DNA of 64,000 nucleotides from Penelope pileata (Eukaryota > Chordata > Aves > Galliformes > Cracidae): the NCBI GenBank assembly GCA_013396635.1, contig WBMW01004108.1, forward strand, positions 1,238,119 to 1,302,118, written 5' to 3'. Under the pieces are notes generated by a model that saw only the letters and a program-made list of their open reading frames with translations, did no database searches and was not told the DNA's origin. Each line of letters opens with the position of its first letter. Position 1 is the stretch's first letter. Shown here piece by piece: positions 53,301 through 63,400 of this stretch. A program made the translations under genes and the position numbers.

Positions 53301-56300
53301 GCACGGTCTATGAGTGATGACAAATAGCCCTTTGGCTTTAGAGCTGGTAGTCCCTGAATCTGTGCCTGTCCTGCTGTTATTCTTCTGCAAGTTTCCTTCC
53401 CACTTATAAAATGCAGCAGGGCTCTTTCTTCCCTAGATTTTGACTCATTCATTTATTCAGATGTTCGTTCTACGCACTAGATCTTCTCCACGTTTCCCTT
53501 CTCACTGCCCATTCCTCCCCACTATCCCCTCTACTTCTTCTTTTCTTTTTCTCCTTATTTCCCTTTCTCCTTTCTTCTTCCAGTGCTGCTGTTTTCCCTC
53601 TCCTCCTTCTTTCTCCCTCGTTACCCTTTTTTATCATTCCATTCCTATCTTACTCACTTCCTTCCTCACCCAGTACTTTCAAATAGCAATGTCTTTTTCT
53701 CACTTTGAACTAATCAACACTCCTCTTGTTTTTTTTCTCTGCATTCTTCTTTTTTCTTCCTCTTGTTTTCTCTCCCTGCCTCTCTGATCTTTGCCTCCTG
53801 TCACCAGCTGGAGCCCAGGTCCCATCAGCAGCCCTCACTCCAGCAGAGGGCAATAGTGGATTTTCATGGGCTCTGCTGACAGCAGAAAGGGGTCAAAGCC
53901 CCATTCCGAGCTCTTTCCTTTACTGGGGGTCTCAGCAGCCAAGGTGGATGGGAAACACAGCTGCTTCCCTGAGCTACCACCTGCCTGTCCCTGAGACCAC
54001 TGTCCTGAGCACCCTTTGCATCACCTCCCAAAGGCTCGCAATCCATCAGCCACTGACAACTCGCATCTCTCTCAATTTAAATTTAAAACCACCTCTGAGC
54101 AGAGCACTGGCCTGTGGGTTTGAAAATACCATTTTGTCAACATACAATATAGCTTTTTTTTGTTATTATTTGCTTTCATATTTGCTGGCTTAACACAAGT
54201 CCCCATCAAAGCAATGAAACCAGCGTGGCTATGGTCCCCTTAGTCCTCTTGTTAGCCATGAAACCACTGGCAGGAGCAGTTTATATTTTCATACTCCTAA
54301 TTGCTACCTATCTTCTCATGTTGAATAGCTCATGTTCTTCTCTTTTCAGAAGAGGCCAGGCATTCAGTTTCATAAATACACTTTGCCATAACCGCTGAAT
54401 TTCACTGGCTGCGTCGGCAGGAGGACATGTGAAGATGGATGTGTAACACAGGGCTTCACCCATAGAATCATTGAATCATTTGAGTTGGAAGGGACCTTTA
54501 AGGGTCATCTAGGCCAAGTCCCCTGCGATGAACAGGGACACCCACAGCTCAATCAGGGTGCTCAGAGCCTGGTCCAGCCTGACCTTGAATGTCCCCATGG
54601 ATGGGGCATCCAGGAACATTCCAAGAGCCTTCTGAAGGTCAGGTGAAGGAGGCGAGAGCAGAAAAAGAGCAAGGAGAGGCCAGGAGGAAAGGCATCCATA
54701 GAACATTCTTCCTCCTCTGAGAGTAACATTTTGGGGGCTGCCATAACAGTGACTCCTTGCATGGGAGGAAGTCTGGTACAGCAGCATCTTTTCCTTAGCA
54801 AGGAGGTGAGGTTCAGAGTGTCCTAGAAGACATGGCTCGAAAAAATGCTGAGAAACTTTGTTGTCTTGTTTTTCCCCCACCACCTCAGCACAGAATCAGC
54901 TGTCAGAAAGACAGCTGAGCTCAGTGGTAATAGATGGACAGATGGTGATATCCAACACATAGGTTGGACTTCATTTTGATCTTGTTTCAGCTGACTAACA
55001 GGAAAGAACCTGGCCTCATTTAGACAACTGGTTCCCTGCTTGGTCAACAGAGAGAGGTGATAATTATATATTAGAGGTTTTTTTAATTTAAAAAAATAAA
55101 AATAAAAAAGCATATAAAGGTACAACAGGTGACTTAGGCCTCCTGTGACTTCCTGAAACAGAAATTTTGATGAACCTAACATACAATGCAGATATGAAAA
55201 CAAACCCAGAACAAAATCAGTGCAATCGAAACTCAGAAGAAAGAGAGATGACAGGCTTGGAAATTTGAGAGAGGAGAGAATGAGAAGGAGAAAACAAGTT
55301 GAAAAGGCATTAATCTAGAGCTTCCATGAGCCCTAGATCTCAAGACCAGCCAGTGTAATAGCTATAGATTATGGCAAGTTTTGTTTCCTGACCTGTGTTT
55401 TTAACACAAAGTAAAACAGTCTCGAGCATTCCTCTTCATTAAACTGGTAGTACACTTCTTGGCAAGGTTTTCATATGTGCATGCTGATGACAACACCTTC
55501 CAGGGACAGTCCAGGGACAGCCATGGACCATGCCACTGATATAATTCTATGCCTGAAGCATCTAAGCTCTACCTAGGAGCGAGTACCTACAAGCTATCTG
55601 TCTGTCTACTCACCTAAGAACCCAAGAACCTTTTACAAGTCAGGTGAAGGAGAGGAGAGCAGAAAATAAAACAAAAAGAGGTCGGGAAGAAAGGCATCAA
55701 GAAACTGATTGATAAAAAGTGCTCTTCTGCTCAACCCCCAAGTGACAGTCAGACTGCTAGGAACTGCTTCCACTTACCCATGGCAAAACTGATAAATCAG
55801 ATAGGGATTAACTGCAAGTGTGTTTAGTGTCTTTTTCTGGTGCTAGAACATAATATAACTTTTGCAGAGTCACAGAATCAGAGATAGCTTTCTGTCATCC
55901 TGCTGAGGCTGACATGCAGATCTCATCACATATCTCACACTGATGTTGTTATCTGCTTCCCACTCCATGGCTTTCCCTTTGATGCCACAAACATATCCTA
56001 TTTCACAAGTGCCAGATTCCCAGCTTTGCTCAGTGTGTACAGATAGACCAGAAGGCAGCAGAGGCTGCTGTACAGAAAGAAGATGCAAATTTCTGTTTCT
56101 AGAAATGATCCACGTCTGCTCCAGATCTGGTATCTTTCATAGCAGCCCTGGGGTTGTTCCAGCTTTGCTTTTTCATAGTCATTCCAGCGGGTTCATAGCC
56201 AAATAACACCCTTTTCTTTTCTGAATAGTCCTTTTCCCATTCTCTGATACAGCCTCTAGAGCTCATCAGGAAGACAGAAGCAAGGCATAGAAATTGGTGG

Positions 56301-57404
56301 GGTCCTATCCAATCCACAGGACATGAGCTGATAGTGACCCAGCTGTTCTGGGTTTCTGGAATAACTCTTAAGATTCACGGCTCAGAATTGGGCCTCTCCT
56401 GTGGTTCTCCCATGGTTTTTGGGACTTGAATAGGAGCACTTTCCTAGAAACTAGCAGTTGTCTCCAGTCAGAAGTTGGTTTTGAGCTATTGTTAGAAGAC
56501 AGAAACTGGAGCCATGAAGGGGGGTTTGAAAATCCTAAGGTAATGCTGGAAGTTTGTAGCAAAGCCAGGATTTCTGAGGCATTAAGCCATCTGGCTCCAG
56601 TTCAGAAAATCCATCCTTCTATATCTCCCCTCTCTGAACCAACCTGGCTGCATGGCTCGTAATTTTATTCATCTGTTCTAATTAACTCATCTTCTGATAC
56701 CATCTTTCTTAGGCTCTACCAAGCTCTTCCAAAGGTTTTGAGACCAAAGCAAAACTCTGCCAGATGTTCAGTTTCATCTATCAATTACCCTTTAAGTACA
56801 AAGCAGATTATTAGTTGAGGAAACAGGGGACAGCTGCAGCAGAGAGAGTTCCCAGGACTTTGTGCATGAGGTTTCAGTATCATTTTCTTGGGCTGGGACA
56901 AAAGGTTCAGAAACTGAGGCTGATATTTTCCTGTGAAAGAAAAACCACCATTGCTGTCATTATTTGATGGTTTCTGGAGAGATGTCACGAAACTGTAACA
57001 AATTAAATTCTGATTAAATACAGGGGAAAGTTCTCAAAAGCAGGGTTGGGAGATTTTTCTCTTGAAAGGATTGATATTTTATTGGTGGGTTTTCTTAGCT
57101 GAGAAGCATATGTTTGAACTGTGGTTTGGAGGGGTGGGTTATTTCTTTTTTTGTTTTTGCCTCATAGGCAGAGGAAATGATGTTTTCTTTAGCAAATTCC
57201 TCCTTTTCCCTTGACCAATTCAATAGAGGAGGGACAGGGCAGAAGTAGAACCATGAATTAAAGAAGATCTCTCTCAAGAGAGCTCCAATACTCGCACCCA
57301 TGTTCACCCCAGTACTTGCCAACAGCCCCCAGTGATGGTATTTACTGTGCACAGAAGAGAAATAAATCTTCCTCACCTTCAATCTGATCAGGGGTGAATT
57401 CAAC
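47314..57404 (-). CDS. MYL3: Essential myosin light chain, ventricular/slow type (MYL3-like), partial gene, 5 coding exons
   Basis: Spliced minus-strand gene: exons 57377-57404, 52116-52265, 50732-50905, 48825-48902, 47314-47349; the stop TGA is at 47321-47323. The product is the essential light chain that wraps the first IQ motif of the myosin heavy-chain lever arm in the sarcomere. The visible exons give about 152 codons. Relatives have about 195, and the missing 40-odd residues are the exon-1 N-terminal extension, which is not in the window. Exon sizes 28/150/174/78 match the conserved alkali light chain gene plan. Assignment to MYL3 rather than MYL4 or MYL1 rests on residues such as DRTPKSEMKITY, NPTQAEV, DFETFLPMLQHI, KDTGTYEDF and [17 protein letters not shown], compared with these families from memory. 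The C-terminus is AFVKHIMAN. All introns are GT-AG. MYL4 is the main alternative. No promoter is visible because the 5' end is outside. Confidence 0.9.
47350..48824 (-). other. MYL3: MYL3 intron 5
   Basis: This 1475 bp GT-AG intron contains an imperfect AAAAC-type A-rich tract at 48538-48590 and otherwise unique AT-rich sequence. I see no reading frame or RNA gene in it. Confidence 0.85.
48538..48590. repeat. AAAAC-rich simple repeat in MYL3 intron 5
   Basis: Several AAAAC units in tandem followed by imperfect AAAACAAGAC units. It lies in intron 5. Confidence 0.85.
48825..48902 (-). CDS. MYL3: MYL3 coding exon 5 (78 bp)
   Basis: The exon reads (G)[17 protein letters not shown] and ANGCINYE plus one base. 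It carries the helix leading to the fourth EF-hand and that loop, whose first position is Gly instead of Asp, so it is non-binding. The acceptor is CTTTCCATCCAG and the donor is GTAGGT. The length of 78 bp is conserved in alkali light chain genes. [20 protein letters not shown] resembles MYL3 (human [20 protein letters not shown], from memory) more than MYL4 or MYL1, which have EKMTE here. Confidence 0.96.
48903..50731 (-). other. MYL3: MYL3 intron 4
   Basis: This 1829 bp GT-AG intron is AT-rich and unique to my eye. No recognisable repeat or exon was seen. Confidence 0.85.
50732..50905 (-). CDS. MYL3: MYL3 coding exon 4 (174 bp)
   Basis: The exon reads EMNSKMIDFETFLPMLQHIA and then KTKDTGTYEDFVEGLRVFDK, EGNGTVMGAELRHVLATLG. 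It covers the second EF-hand and most of the third. The third loop, DKEGNGTVMGAE, keeps Asp-1 and Glu-12 and looks the most calcium-like, though essential light chains bind calcium weakly at best. The acceptor is GTCTTTGCAG and the donor is GTAAGG. The length of 174 bp is the invariant size of this exon in the family. The last codon, Gly, is split with exon 5. Confidence 0.97.
51014..51075 (-). mobile_element. Short decayed CR1 3' end in MYL3 intron 3
   Basis: AGAATCACAGAACTGTAGGG then GTTGGCAGGGACATCTAGAA and CATCCAGTTCAATCCCC match the reverse complement of the last 60 bp of CR1. Confidence 0.75.
51078..51120. repeat. GATATTCAGAATG tandem array in MYL3 intron 3
   Basis: Two full GATATTCAGAATG units and a partial third, with a GATAATG spacer after the first. 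It directly follows a decayed CR1 end. Confidence 0.85.
51259..51304. repeat. GTATAAG/GATATAAA tandem array in MYL3 intron 3
   Basis: GATATAAAGTATAAAA is followed by GATATAAAGTATAAG and GTATAAG units. It is AT-rich and imperfect. Confidence 0.8.
52116..52265 (-). CDS. MYL3: MYL3 coding exon 3 (150 bp)
   Basis: The exon encodes EFKEAFSLFDRTPKSEMKIT and continues through YAQCGDVLRALGQNPTQAEV to LGRPKQE. This is the degenerate first EF-hand and following helix. The acceptor is TGCCTTCCAG. The donor is GTTGGTG, weaker than the consensus GTAAGT but in the right place and phase. Asp-Arg-Thr-Pro-Lys in the EF-1 loop is typical of vertebrate cardiac light chains; the loop lacks the usual calcium ligands and is structural. 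A gene-free intron of 5111 bp separates it from exon 2. Confidence 0.95.
53481..53800. repeat. Pyrimidine-rich low-complexity block in MYL3 intron 2
   Basis: The plus strand is almost only C and T with a few interruptions over about 320 bp, for example CTTCTTCTTTTCTTTTTCTC. The transcribed RNA of MYL3 would be purine-rich here. The long reading frame over it is compositional and not a gene. Confidence 0.85.
54462..54614 (-). mobile_element. CR1 LINE 3' fragment in MYL3 intron 2
   Basis: On the plus strand, ATAGAATCATTGAATCATTT is followed by GAGTTGGAAGGGACCTTTAA, and the fragment ends near GATGGGGCATCCAGG. It is a reverse-oriented CR1 3' end of about 150 bp, moderately diverged. Confidence 0.88.
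54621..55700. repeat. Dispersed direct repeat pair (54621-54698 and 55622-55700)
   Basis: Both copies share CCAAGA.CCTT, GTCAGGTGAAGGAG, GAGAGCAGAAAA and GAAAGGCATC in order, about 80 percent identical over 78 bp by eye and about 1 kb apart. The first starts right after a CR1 fragment. Its family is not recognised. Confidence 0.7.
57377..57404 (-). CDS. MYL3: MYL3 coding exon 2 (28 bp)
   Basis: This mini-exon reads VEFTPDQIE plus one base. It is flanked on the minus strand by a pyrimidine-rich acceptor ending CTCTTCCAG and a donor GTGAGG. Its 28 bp length is the classic size of this exon in alkali light chain genes, which supports the call despite its shortness. It joins the next exon in phase 1, restoring Glu in ...QIE-EFKEAF. 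It encodes the linker just before the first EF-hand. The upstream partner exon, with the initiator Met, was not found. Confidence 0.88.
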
Positions 57405-57447
57405 CTGGAAGAGATAATAACAGCCAGATTAAAACTGAAAACCCATG

Positions 57448-57621
57448 TCATAGAATCGTAGAATCGTAAAATTGTAGAATCATAGAACAGCTTGGGTTGG
57501 AAGGGACCTCGAATCCCATCCCATTCCAATCCCCCCACTGCAGGTTGGGTGTCCCCCACCAGATCAGGCTGCCCAAGGCCCCATCCAACCCGGCCTTGAG
57601 CACCTCCAGGGATGGGGCATC
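57448..57621 (-). mobile_element. CR1 LINE 3' fragment in MYL3 intron 1
   Basis: On the plus strand it starts with repeated TAGAATCGTAGAAT units (the reverse of the CR1 tail), then CAGCTTGGGTTGGAAGGGAC, and ends in GGCCTTGAGCACCTCCAGGG. This is the usual CR1 3' end in reverse orientation, truncated at about 170 bp. Its 3' tail ends 43 bp before the acceptor of MYL3 exon 2, and it is transcribed in sense with the gene. Confidence 0.92.
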
Positions 57622-59630
57622 TGAAGCTTCTCATGTCATGGGTGCTTGTGAGATCTGTGAAAGCTACAATATCCAACAAAACAATGGATCAAACATCCAA
57701 TAAAACGATGTCATAGAGCCTGTAGATGTTTCGTCTTTCCTCCTCCATTTTCCCTTATCAATCAGCCTCACCTATAACACTAAAAGGCTGCAGATGACCT
57801 TTGTCTGTTCTTCTCCTGTGCTCCTTCTGTAGTGTCTTTTGTACACCCCAAGTTCGTCCCCTACCCCACCGATCCCCTCACAAGAAATGATAATGGCAGC
57901 ACAGTGGAAAATCCCAGGCCACTTACCTAAAGGGTTCGATCTGTAGACAATTGGGGAAATATTATCCATAGCCTGAGAACTAGTGGTATCGAGTGAAACT
58001 TGCACAAATCAGGCTCAAAGCAGAGCAAAGGAAGTGGTTCTTTGCTCTTGCAGATTAATCATGGAAACCTCACCATGTGATGGTGCGGAAGCTCACAATC
58101 CACACGTGTGTAAAGGGTCACAGGGTCACTTCTTGGAGGAGAAAGCCATTGGGGTTTACGAAATACGCAGAAATACTGGGCTCAGGAAGCCTCTGAGGTT
58201 TAGGAGAGGGTTTGGGGGGAGTTTTGTCCTGTTTTTGTACCTTTTCCTCTTATAACCACTGCTAGACTATATGAACAGCTTTCAGGACCTTGCTCTGATT
58301 CTGCCATCTGTCTCTTGTGCTTCTCATCACCTCCTATTTCCTCCTGCTTCCTAACTTTTCGGGTTGTCCTGCTCCCTGCTTTCACATGGCACTGCCCTTT
58401 TGCAGCTCTAGACTCCAGAAACACACTGAGAGGCCCACGGGATGATGCTGAGCTCAAGCACAAAAGGATAAAACACTGTTGGGATGGGACATCCAAGCTT
58501 CTCAATGAATGGGCACAGGCCAACCAAGTGATTTCACACCAGATTGCAGACTGCCTCACTGGCTTCTGTTAGGTTTGTTTTGAGACAAAACGTGACAGTC
58601 TACAACAAGGGTGAGGTCCAAACCCACATATTCAAAGCACACTGGATTAGTAGTCCATGGCTATAACCAGTCTGCTGCTGACAGATGAGACAAGACACAG
58701 CCTACCACATATAATTGCAGGAAATTGCATACCAGGAGGGCTGGAGAGTGCTTTTTTTAATTACTTTTTTTAATCTATTTTTAAAGAAGATCCAGACATT
58801 AGTACCCTAAGTGAAAGGATGGGAAGAACTGTCCACAGAAGACATCCAGTCCTTGGAAGTACCCCTTCTACCTTGCTTGTGTATGTAGGTTTAACCTCAT
58901 TTTACAGTCTCCACTGGTGTAGCTTTTACCTCCTTCCAAAAGCATTTGTCAGAGAAGCAGGGAGGCTGATGTCCTAAAATTCAGCAAGAGTGAATTGTTT
59001 TCACCCCAGTAAAAAATTTTCTACCTTCAGGGAGGGAGTCAGGCACTCCTACTTCTCTGGGAATGCCAAGAGAGTTGGCATCTCTGCTGATGGGGACATT
59101 CCTGCAAAGCAGGAAGACTGGCAGGCTGACTTTGTGGTGAATACATAAATGAAGAGAAACCATATCATGTTATGCATCAATTTGCATGCAAATATGCACA
59201 TGTAAACAGTGTACTTGATGCAGACCTGACAGCACACAGACATACACCCTGGGAAGCATTCTGCTGTGCAGTTATGCAATCCTTTCTCCCCACAGCACAA
59301 GCACAACCCCACATATTTTGGGTAGAATTTTCCTTACGAAGCTGAGCACCTCATGTTGCTCAATACCATGTTTTACTCTTTGACAGCAAAACAGCTGAGT
59401 GATAAGCCATAGTGAGAACCTTATACACAAACTCCATAATTCCTTCAAGGGGAAATGCAGCATGACATAATCCTTCATCATCTAGTTGGGATTTTCACAC
59501 TCTTAAAGGTTGGAGCTGTTGTAAATTCTTAACCTTGCAGCCAGGACATCTACGACATACCATGACAGCACCAATCTCTTGCTCCCACCCAGGGCTCCAT
59601 GGACAGCTCCCAGCTGGTTTTCTGTCTCCA

Positions 59631-59684
59631 GATGCCCTGAGCAGCACAAGGATCTAGGATGCCCTGAGCAGGACAAGGATCACA
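59631..59684. repeat. 27 bp tandem duplication at the 5' edge of a CR1
   Basis: GATGCCCTGAGCAGCACAAG plus GATCTAG (59631-59657) is followed by GATGCCCTGAGCAGGACAAG plus GATCACA (59658-59684). The CR1 body begins right after it. Confidence 0.88.
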
Positions 59685-60496
59685 TGCCAACCTCATGAAG
59701 TTCAACAAAGCCAAGTGCAAGGTCCTGCACCTGGGTTGGGGCAATCCCAAGCACCAATACAGGCTGGGTGGAGAATGGCTTGAGAGTAGCCCTGAGGAGA
59801 AAGATTTGGGGGTGTGTGTTGAGGAGAAACTCAACATGAGCCAGCAGTGTGTGATTCCAGCCCAGGCCAACAGGATCCTGGGCTGCATCAAGAGAAGCAT
59901 GGCCAGCAGGGACAGGGAGGTGATTCTGCCCCTCTACTCTGCTCTGTGAGACCTCACCTGGAGTCTTGTGTCCAGTTCTGGGGCCCCCAGCACAAGAAGG
60001 ATGTGGAGATGTTGGAGCGGGTCCAGTGGGCCTCCTTTGTGGAGGCCACAAAGATGGTCAGAGGGCTGGAGCAGCTCCCCTACGAGGACAGGCTGAGAGA
60101 GCTGGGGCTGTTCAGCCTGGAGAAGAGAAGGCTGCAGGGGGATCTTATAGCAGCCTTCCAGGACCTGAAGGGGCCTACAGGAAAGCTGGGGAGGGGCTTT
60201 TTACAAGGATAGGTAATGACAGGACAAGGGGTAATGGTTATAAACTGGAAGAGGGTGGATTTAGACTGGATATAAGGAAGAAATTCTTCCCTGTGAGGGT
60301 GGTGAGACAGTGGCACAGGTTGCCCAGAGAAGCTGTGGCTGCCCCCTCCCTGGCAGTGTTCAAGGCCAGGCTGGATGGGGCTTTGGGCAACCTGGTCTGG
60401 TGGGAGGGGTCCTTGTCCATGGCAGGGAGGTTGGAACAAGATGATCTCTAAGGTCCCTTCCAACCTGAACCATTCTATGATTCTATGATTCTGTGA
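59685..60496 (+). mobile_element. CR1 LINE 3' end with reverse transcriptase C-terminal remnant
   Basis: A 0.8 kb 5'-truncated CR1. The plus strand encodes the end of ORF2: MKFNKAKCKVLHLGWGNPKH, a SREVILPLYSAL-type stretch (here DREVILPLYSAL), then after a frameshift and stop near 59947 RPHLESCVQFWGPQHKKDVE, RLRELGLFSLEKRRLQGDLI and LDIRKKFFPVRVVRQWHRLP. It ends with the tail CCATTCTATGATTCTATGATTCTGTGAT. The frame breaks and a 12 bp insertion near 60029 make it non-functional. It is one of the two longest CR1 pieces here and lies in MYL3 intron 1. Confidence 0.95.
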
Positions 60497-63400
60497 TCTC
60501 TAGCACTCATATTGAGGTCCTACAGGGCAGCTACAGACAGCCCCAAACTCAGTCACATCATTGCCCTGTGAGTAACATTGCACTGATAGAGGTCTCCTTG
60601 CAGGCAGCTAATTATCCATCACTGGTGGCTGAGAAGGTCCTGAGAGAATGTGATTCCCTGACCCCTCTTGCAGGATACGCTGCTGGAATCGCTGGAGCTG
60701 GGCATTCTTGAAGACTGTATTTGGTGAAGAGGGATTTACTGTCTTAATCTGTCTTGGTAAAAAGCATCAAAAGATCATATTTTATTTAGGTACCTCATTT
60801 AAACACTGAAACAGTCCCAATCCTTGGGACAAATCCTTCTCCTACACATCTTTCCTACTAACATCTTTCCTATTTCTCCCTACCATTGTATTTCTGAGCA
60901 TCTTCTGGCTTAGGAAAAGGAAGAAGAAAGCATCTGGTGGACTTGGAAGACGAGGTTCACAACTAATCCTGCAGCTGCTGAAAACCAGGCCACTGCTTTT
61001 GTGTCCACCCTGTTCAGCCCTTATCTGAACCAGTTCATCCAGGGGATTATCACTTTGTCTGCAGTTCTCAATCATAGTTTACCTTGAACAAAATCCAATT
61101 AATAAAATAGTTCCCAAAGTGGCAGCCAGGAGACTGTCTGGAAGGAAGCATGCAGAGAACGCCAGTAAGGAATCACCAAAAGAATAGCAATGCTCTTTCC
61201 TTTTCTAACACACGGACAGAGCCAAACACATCTTTGCCATCAAGATTATAATCATCCAGATTAGATCCTATCCAAATCCACATACTTCCTCTTAATGAGA
61301 AGTAAATATCCATCAGGGAGCGCATTTATACAGGTGCATTGTCAGCAGACAGCCTTACACTCAATGTGTCTAATTAGATAAAGCTTTGAGAATTTGACTG
61401 AAACTAATTGCATATTGAGCTTATTTAGGCATCAATAGCAAGTGTGGGTGAAATAATGGCAGAGCTGCTGGCAGCTCATCCTTAAATCACTTTGATGGAT
61501 TGTTCTTGGGGAAGAATTCATCTCAGCTACACTTGGATGAAGACAGCCAGATTCGTCAGCCATCTCTCATTCCATTTATACCAGCAGAAGGGAATGGACA
61601 CTTCCAGGGTTTTATTTGACTAAGCATAGAACTATTCGTTCTATGCTTGAGGAGGAGATTAATTTTCCTCTCATTTTCACTGAGTGGATCAATCAATTCT
61701 ATAATGATGACATAAAGAGCATGGACAACTAGCACAGCTGTAGATGTCTTTTCCTGATCTGGTGAATCCCATCCAGAATCCCTGAGCTGGCCCTTGGGCA
61801 GATTGCAGGCCAGGAGAAGCTGTGCCAGAGCAGAAAAAGGATGACTGCAAGTTCCCACGGCTGGGTGAAGGGGAAGATCCGAGCTGAAAGGCTGAGCACG
61901 CCTCACCTCTAACCATGGCCCCTGTAAAAACACCACTCCAAGCTGGAGGACCTTGCACGACAGCCAATGAGGCCGTGGTAGATGGTTTGACCAGACCTAC
62001 CACCCAGGCACAGCTTCCTCTCAGGAAATCTGCTGAGATACGTGGGTGGTGCCTGCTGCTGGTTTCTTCCCTCTCAGCACATACCACCATGGAGTTGAAG
62101 GGAAAGATGAGCCATTATTTACTCAGCCACAAGGTATCATTGAGAATGGATGGAACAAATTCAGACTATATTTAGATTGAAGATAGTTGGGTTTTATGTT
62201 TTGTGGTTTTTTTTTTTCCTCCACCATCCCTCAGAATGGCGTGAAGCACACAAGATCAAAGCCATCTTCATGTAAGTAAGAGATGCAGATTTTCATGGGA
62301 CCACTGTCCCAGAGACCCCAAGCAGAGAAGGTCTGGAGGACAGGCTGTAAAAATGGAGTGTGGCTAAGGCAAGCAGCGGACAAAGGAGTCCTAGTGTTTA
62401 CCCCTGGGACTCATACCCACACTTCTCCAGGTCTACTGCAGCAGACTTCCAAGGGAGTGAAAGACCCCAGCAATAGCTCTGATGCCCAGACCCACCCCAG
62501 TCCACAGGAACTTACCCAGCATCCCACCAGCATCACCCCACACGTTGCTAAACTCAGCCAACAGAGCACCCTTCATCACCCAAAGCTGCAGAACGTACTC
62601 GCAGGCTCAATGTGACTTTACTTTCCCAGGTAAGCTTTACATTCTCCAGTAGGCTTAACATTCTTCTGTTCCTTGAGTAAACCAGAATAATATTCCTTGG
62701 GGTATTGTTTCTTTGTTTGTTTGCTTTTAAAATGTTGACTCTTTAGAAGGTTTAGGTTTTCCCCTGGCATTTTTTTTTTCTGTTGGCCAATGTGGTTTCA
62801 AGGCAAGGACACTCCCATGAACGCCAGTGGCCCACAACACCAAGGCTGACAGTGGTGTTACTTGGTACAAATCTACACGAGAGACAGAGCTGCTGACTGC
62901 CAATCTCTTTTCTCTTGGACTTTCTCCTTTGCCTAAAGGATGACACCAACCTGGATTTATCCCAGAGAGACCAGGAGGGACGTACGCACCCCTTAGTGCT
63001 GCGAACGTCATTCACAGCTTCTTATCTCAAGGACTTTATTTATGAACCCACACTATCTCAATCAAGCACATAACTCTGAGCATGGTAAGTCAGTCATAAC
63101 GAAGCCTGAAAGAAGCCCTATTAATAAAACTGTTGCTAACCAGCATTCAGGAGGTTATCCAGGGAGAAGTATTTAGACAATGCAAGAAAGGAGTTCCTCC
63201 AGAAAAAAAAAAGCAATTTTCTTCTTGCTTCATAGTGCTCTGAGGAATCTTAATACAAACAGCAAGGTTTTTTATTTAGCTCTAACAGAACTAGTTTTGG
63301 AGAAGGTAAAGGGTTTTTCTCATTGTGCTTTTGGGGACCAATTTAGGTAGCAGAAATGCAACAGATGGAAGGAGGCCCAAAAGACCATCAAGAACAGTAT

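Larger units (their letters stand above)
52266..57376 (-). other. MYL3: MYL3 intron 2
   Basis: This 5111 bp intron contains a 320 bp pyrimidine-rich block (53481-53800), a CR1 3' fragment (54462-54614), and a diverged 78 bp direct repeat (54621-54698 and 55622-55700). No exon was recognised. Confidence 0.85.

Noticed and set aside
53440..54193. Phe/Leu/Ser-rich plus-strand frames resembling membrane proteins
   Set aside because: The apparent hydrophobicity comes from the C/T-rich low-complexity tract in MYL3 intron 2.
57095..57679. 194-codon minus-strand open frame
   Set aside because: It runs through MYL3 exon 2, both its splice sites and a CR1 fragment, and is not a separate gene.
59680..60463. 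Several 80-160 codon frames on both strands
   Set aside because: All lie in the CR1 LINE; only the plus-strand ORF2 remnant is meaningful, and it is frameshifted.
61915..62175. Plus-strand frame starting MAPVKTPLQ, reminiscent of a light chain N-terminus
   Set aside because: Wrong strand for MYL3, not followed by the Lys/Pro/Ala-rich extension, and no donor in phase with exon 2.
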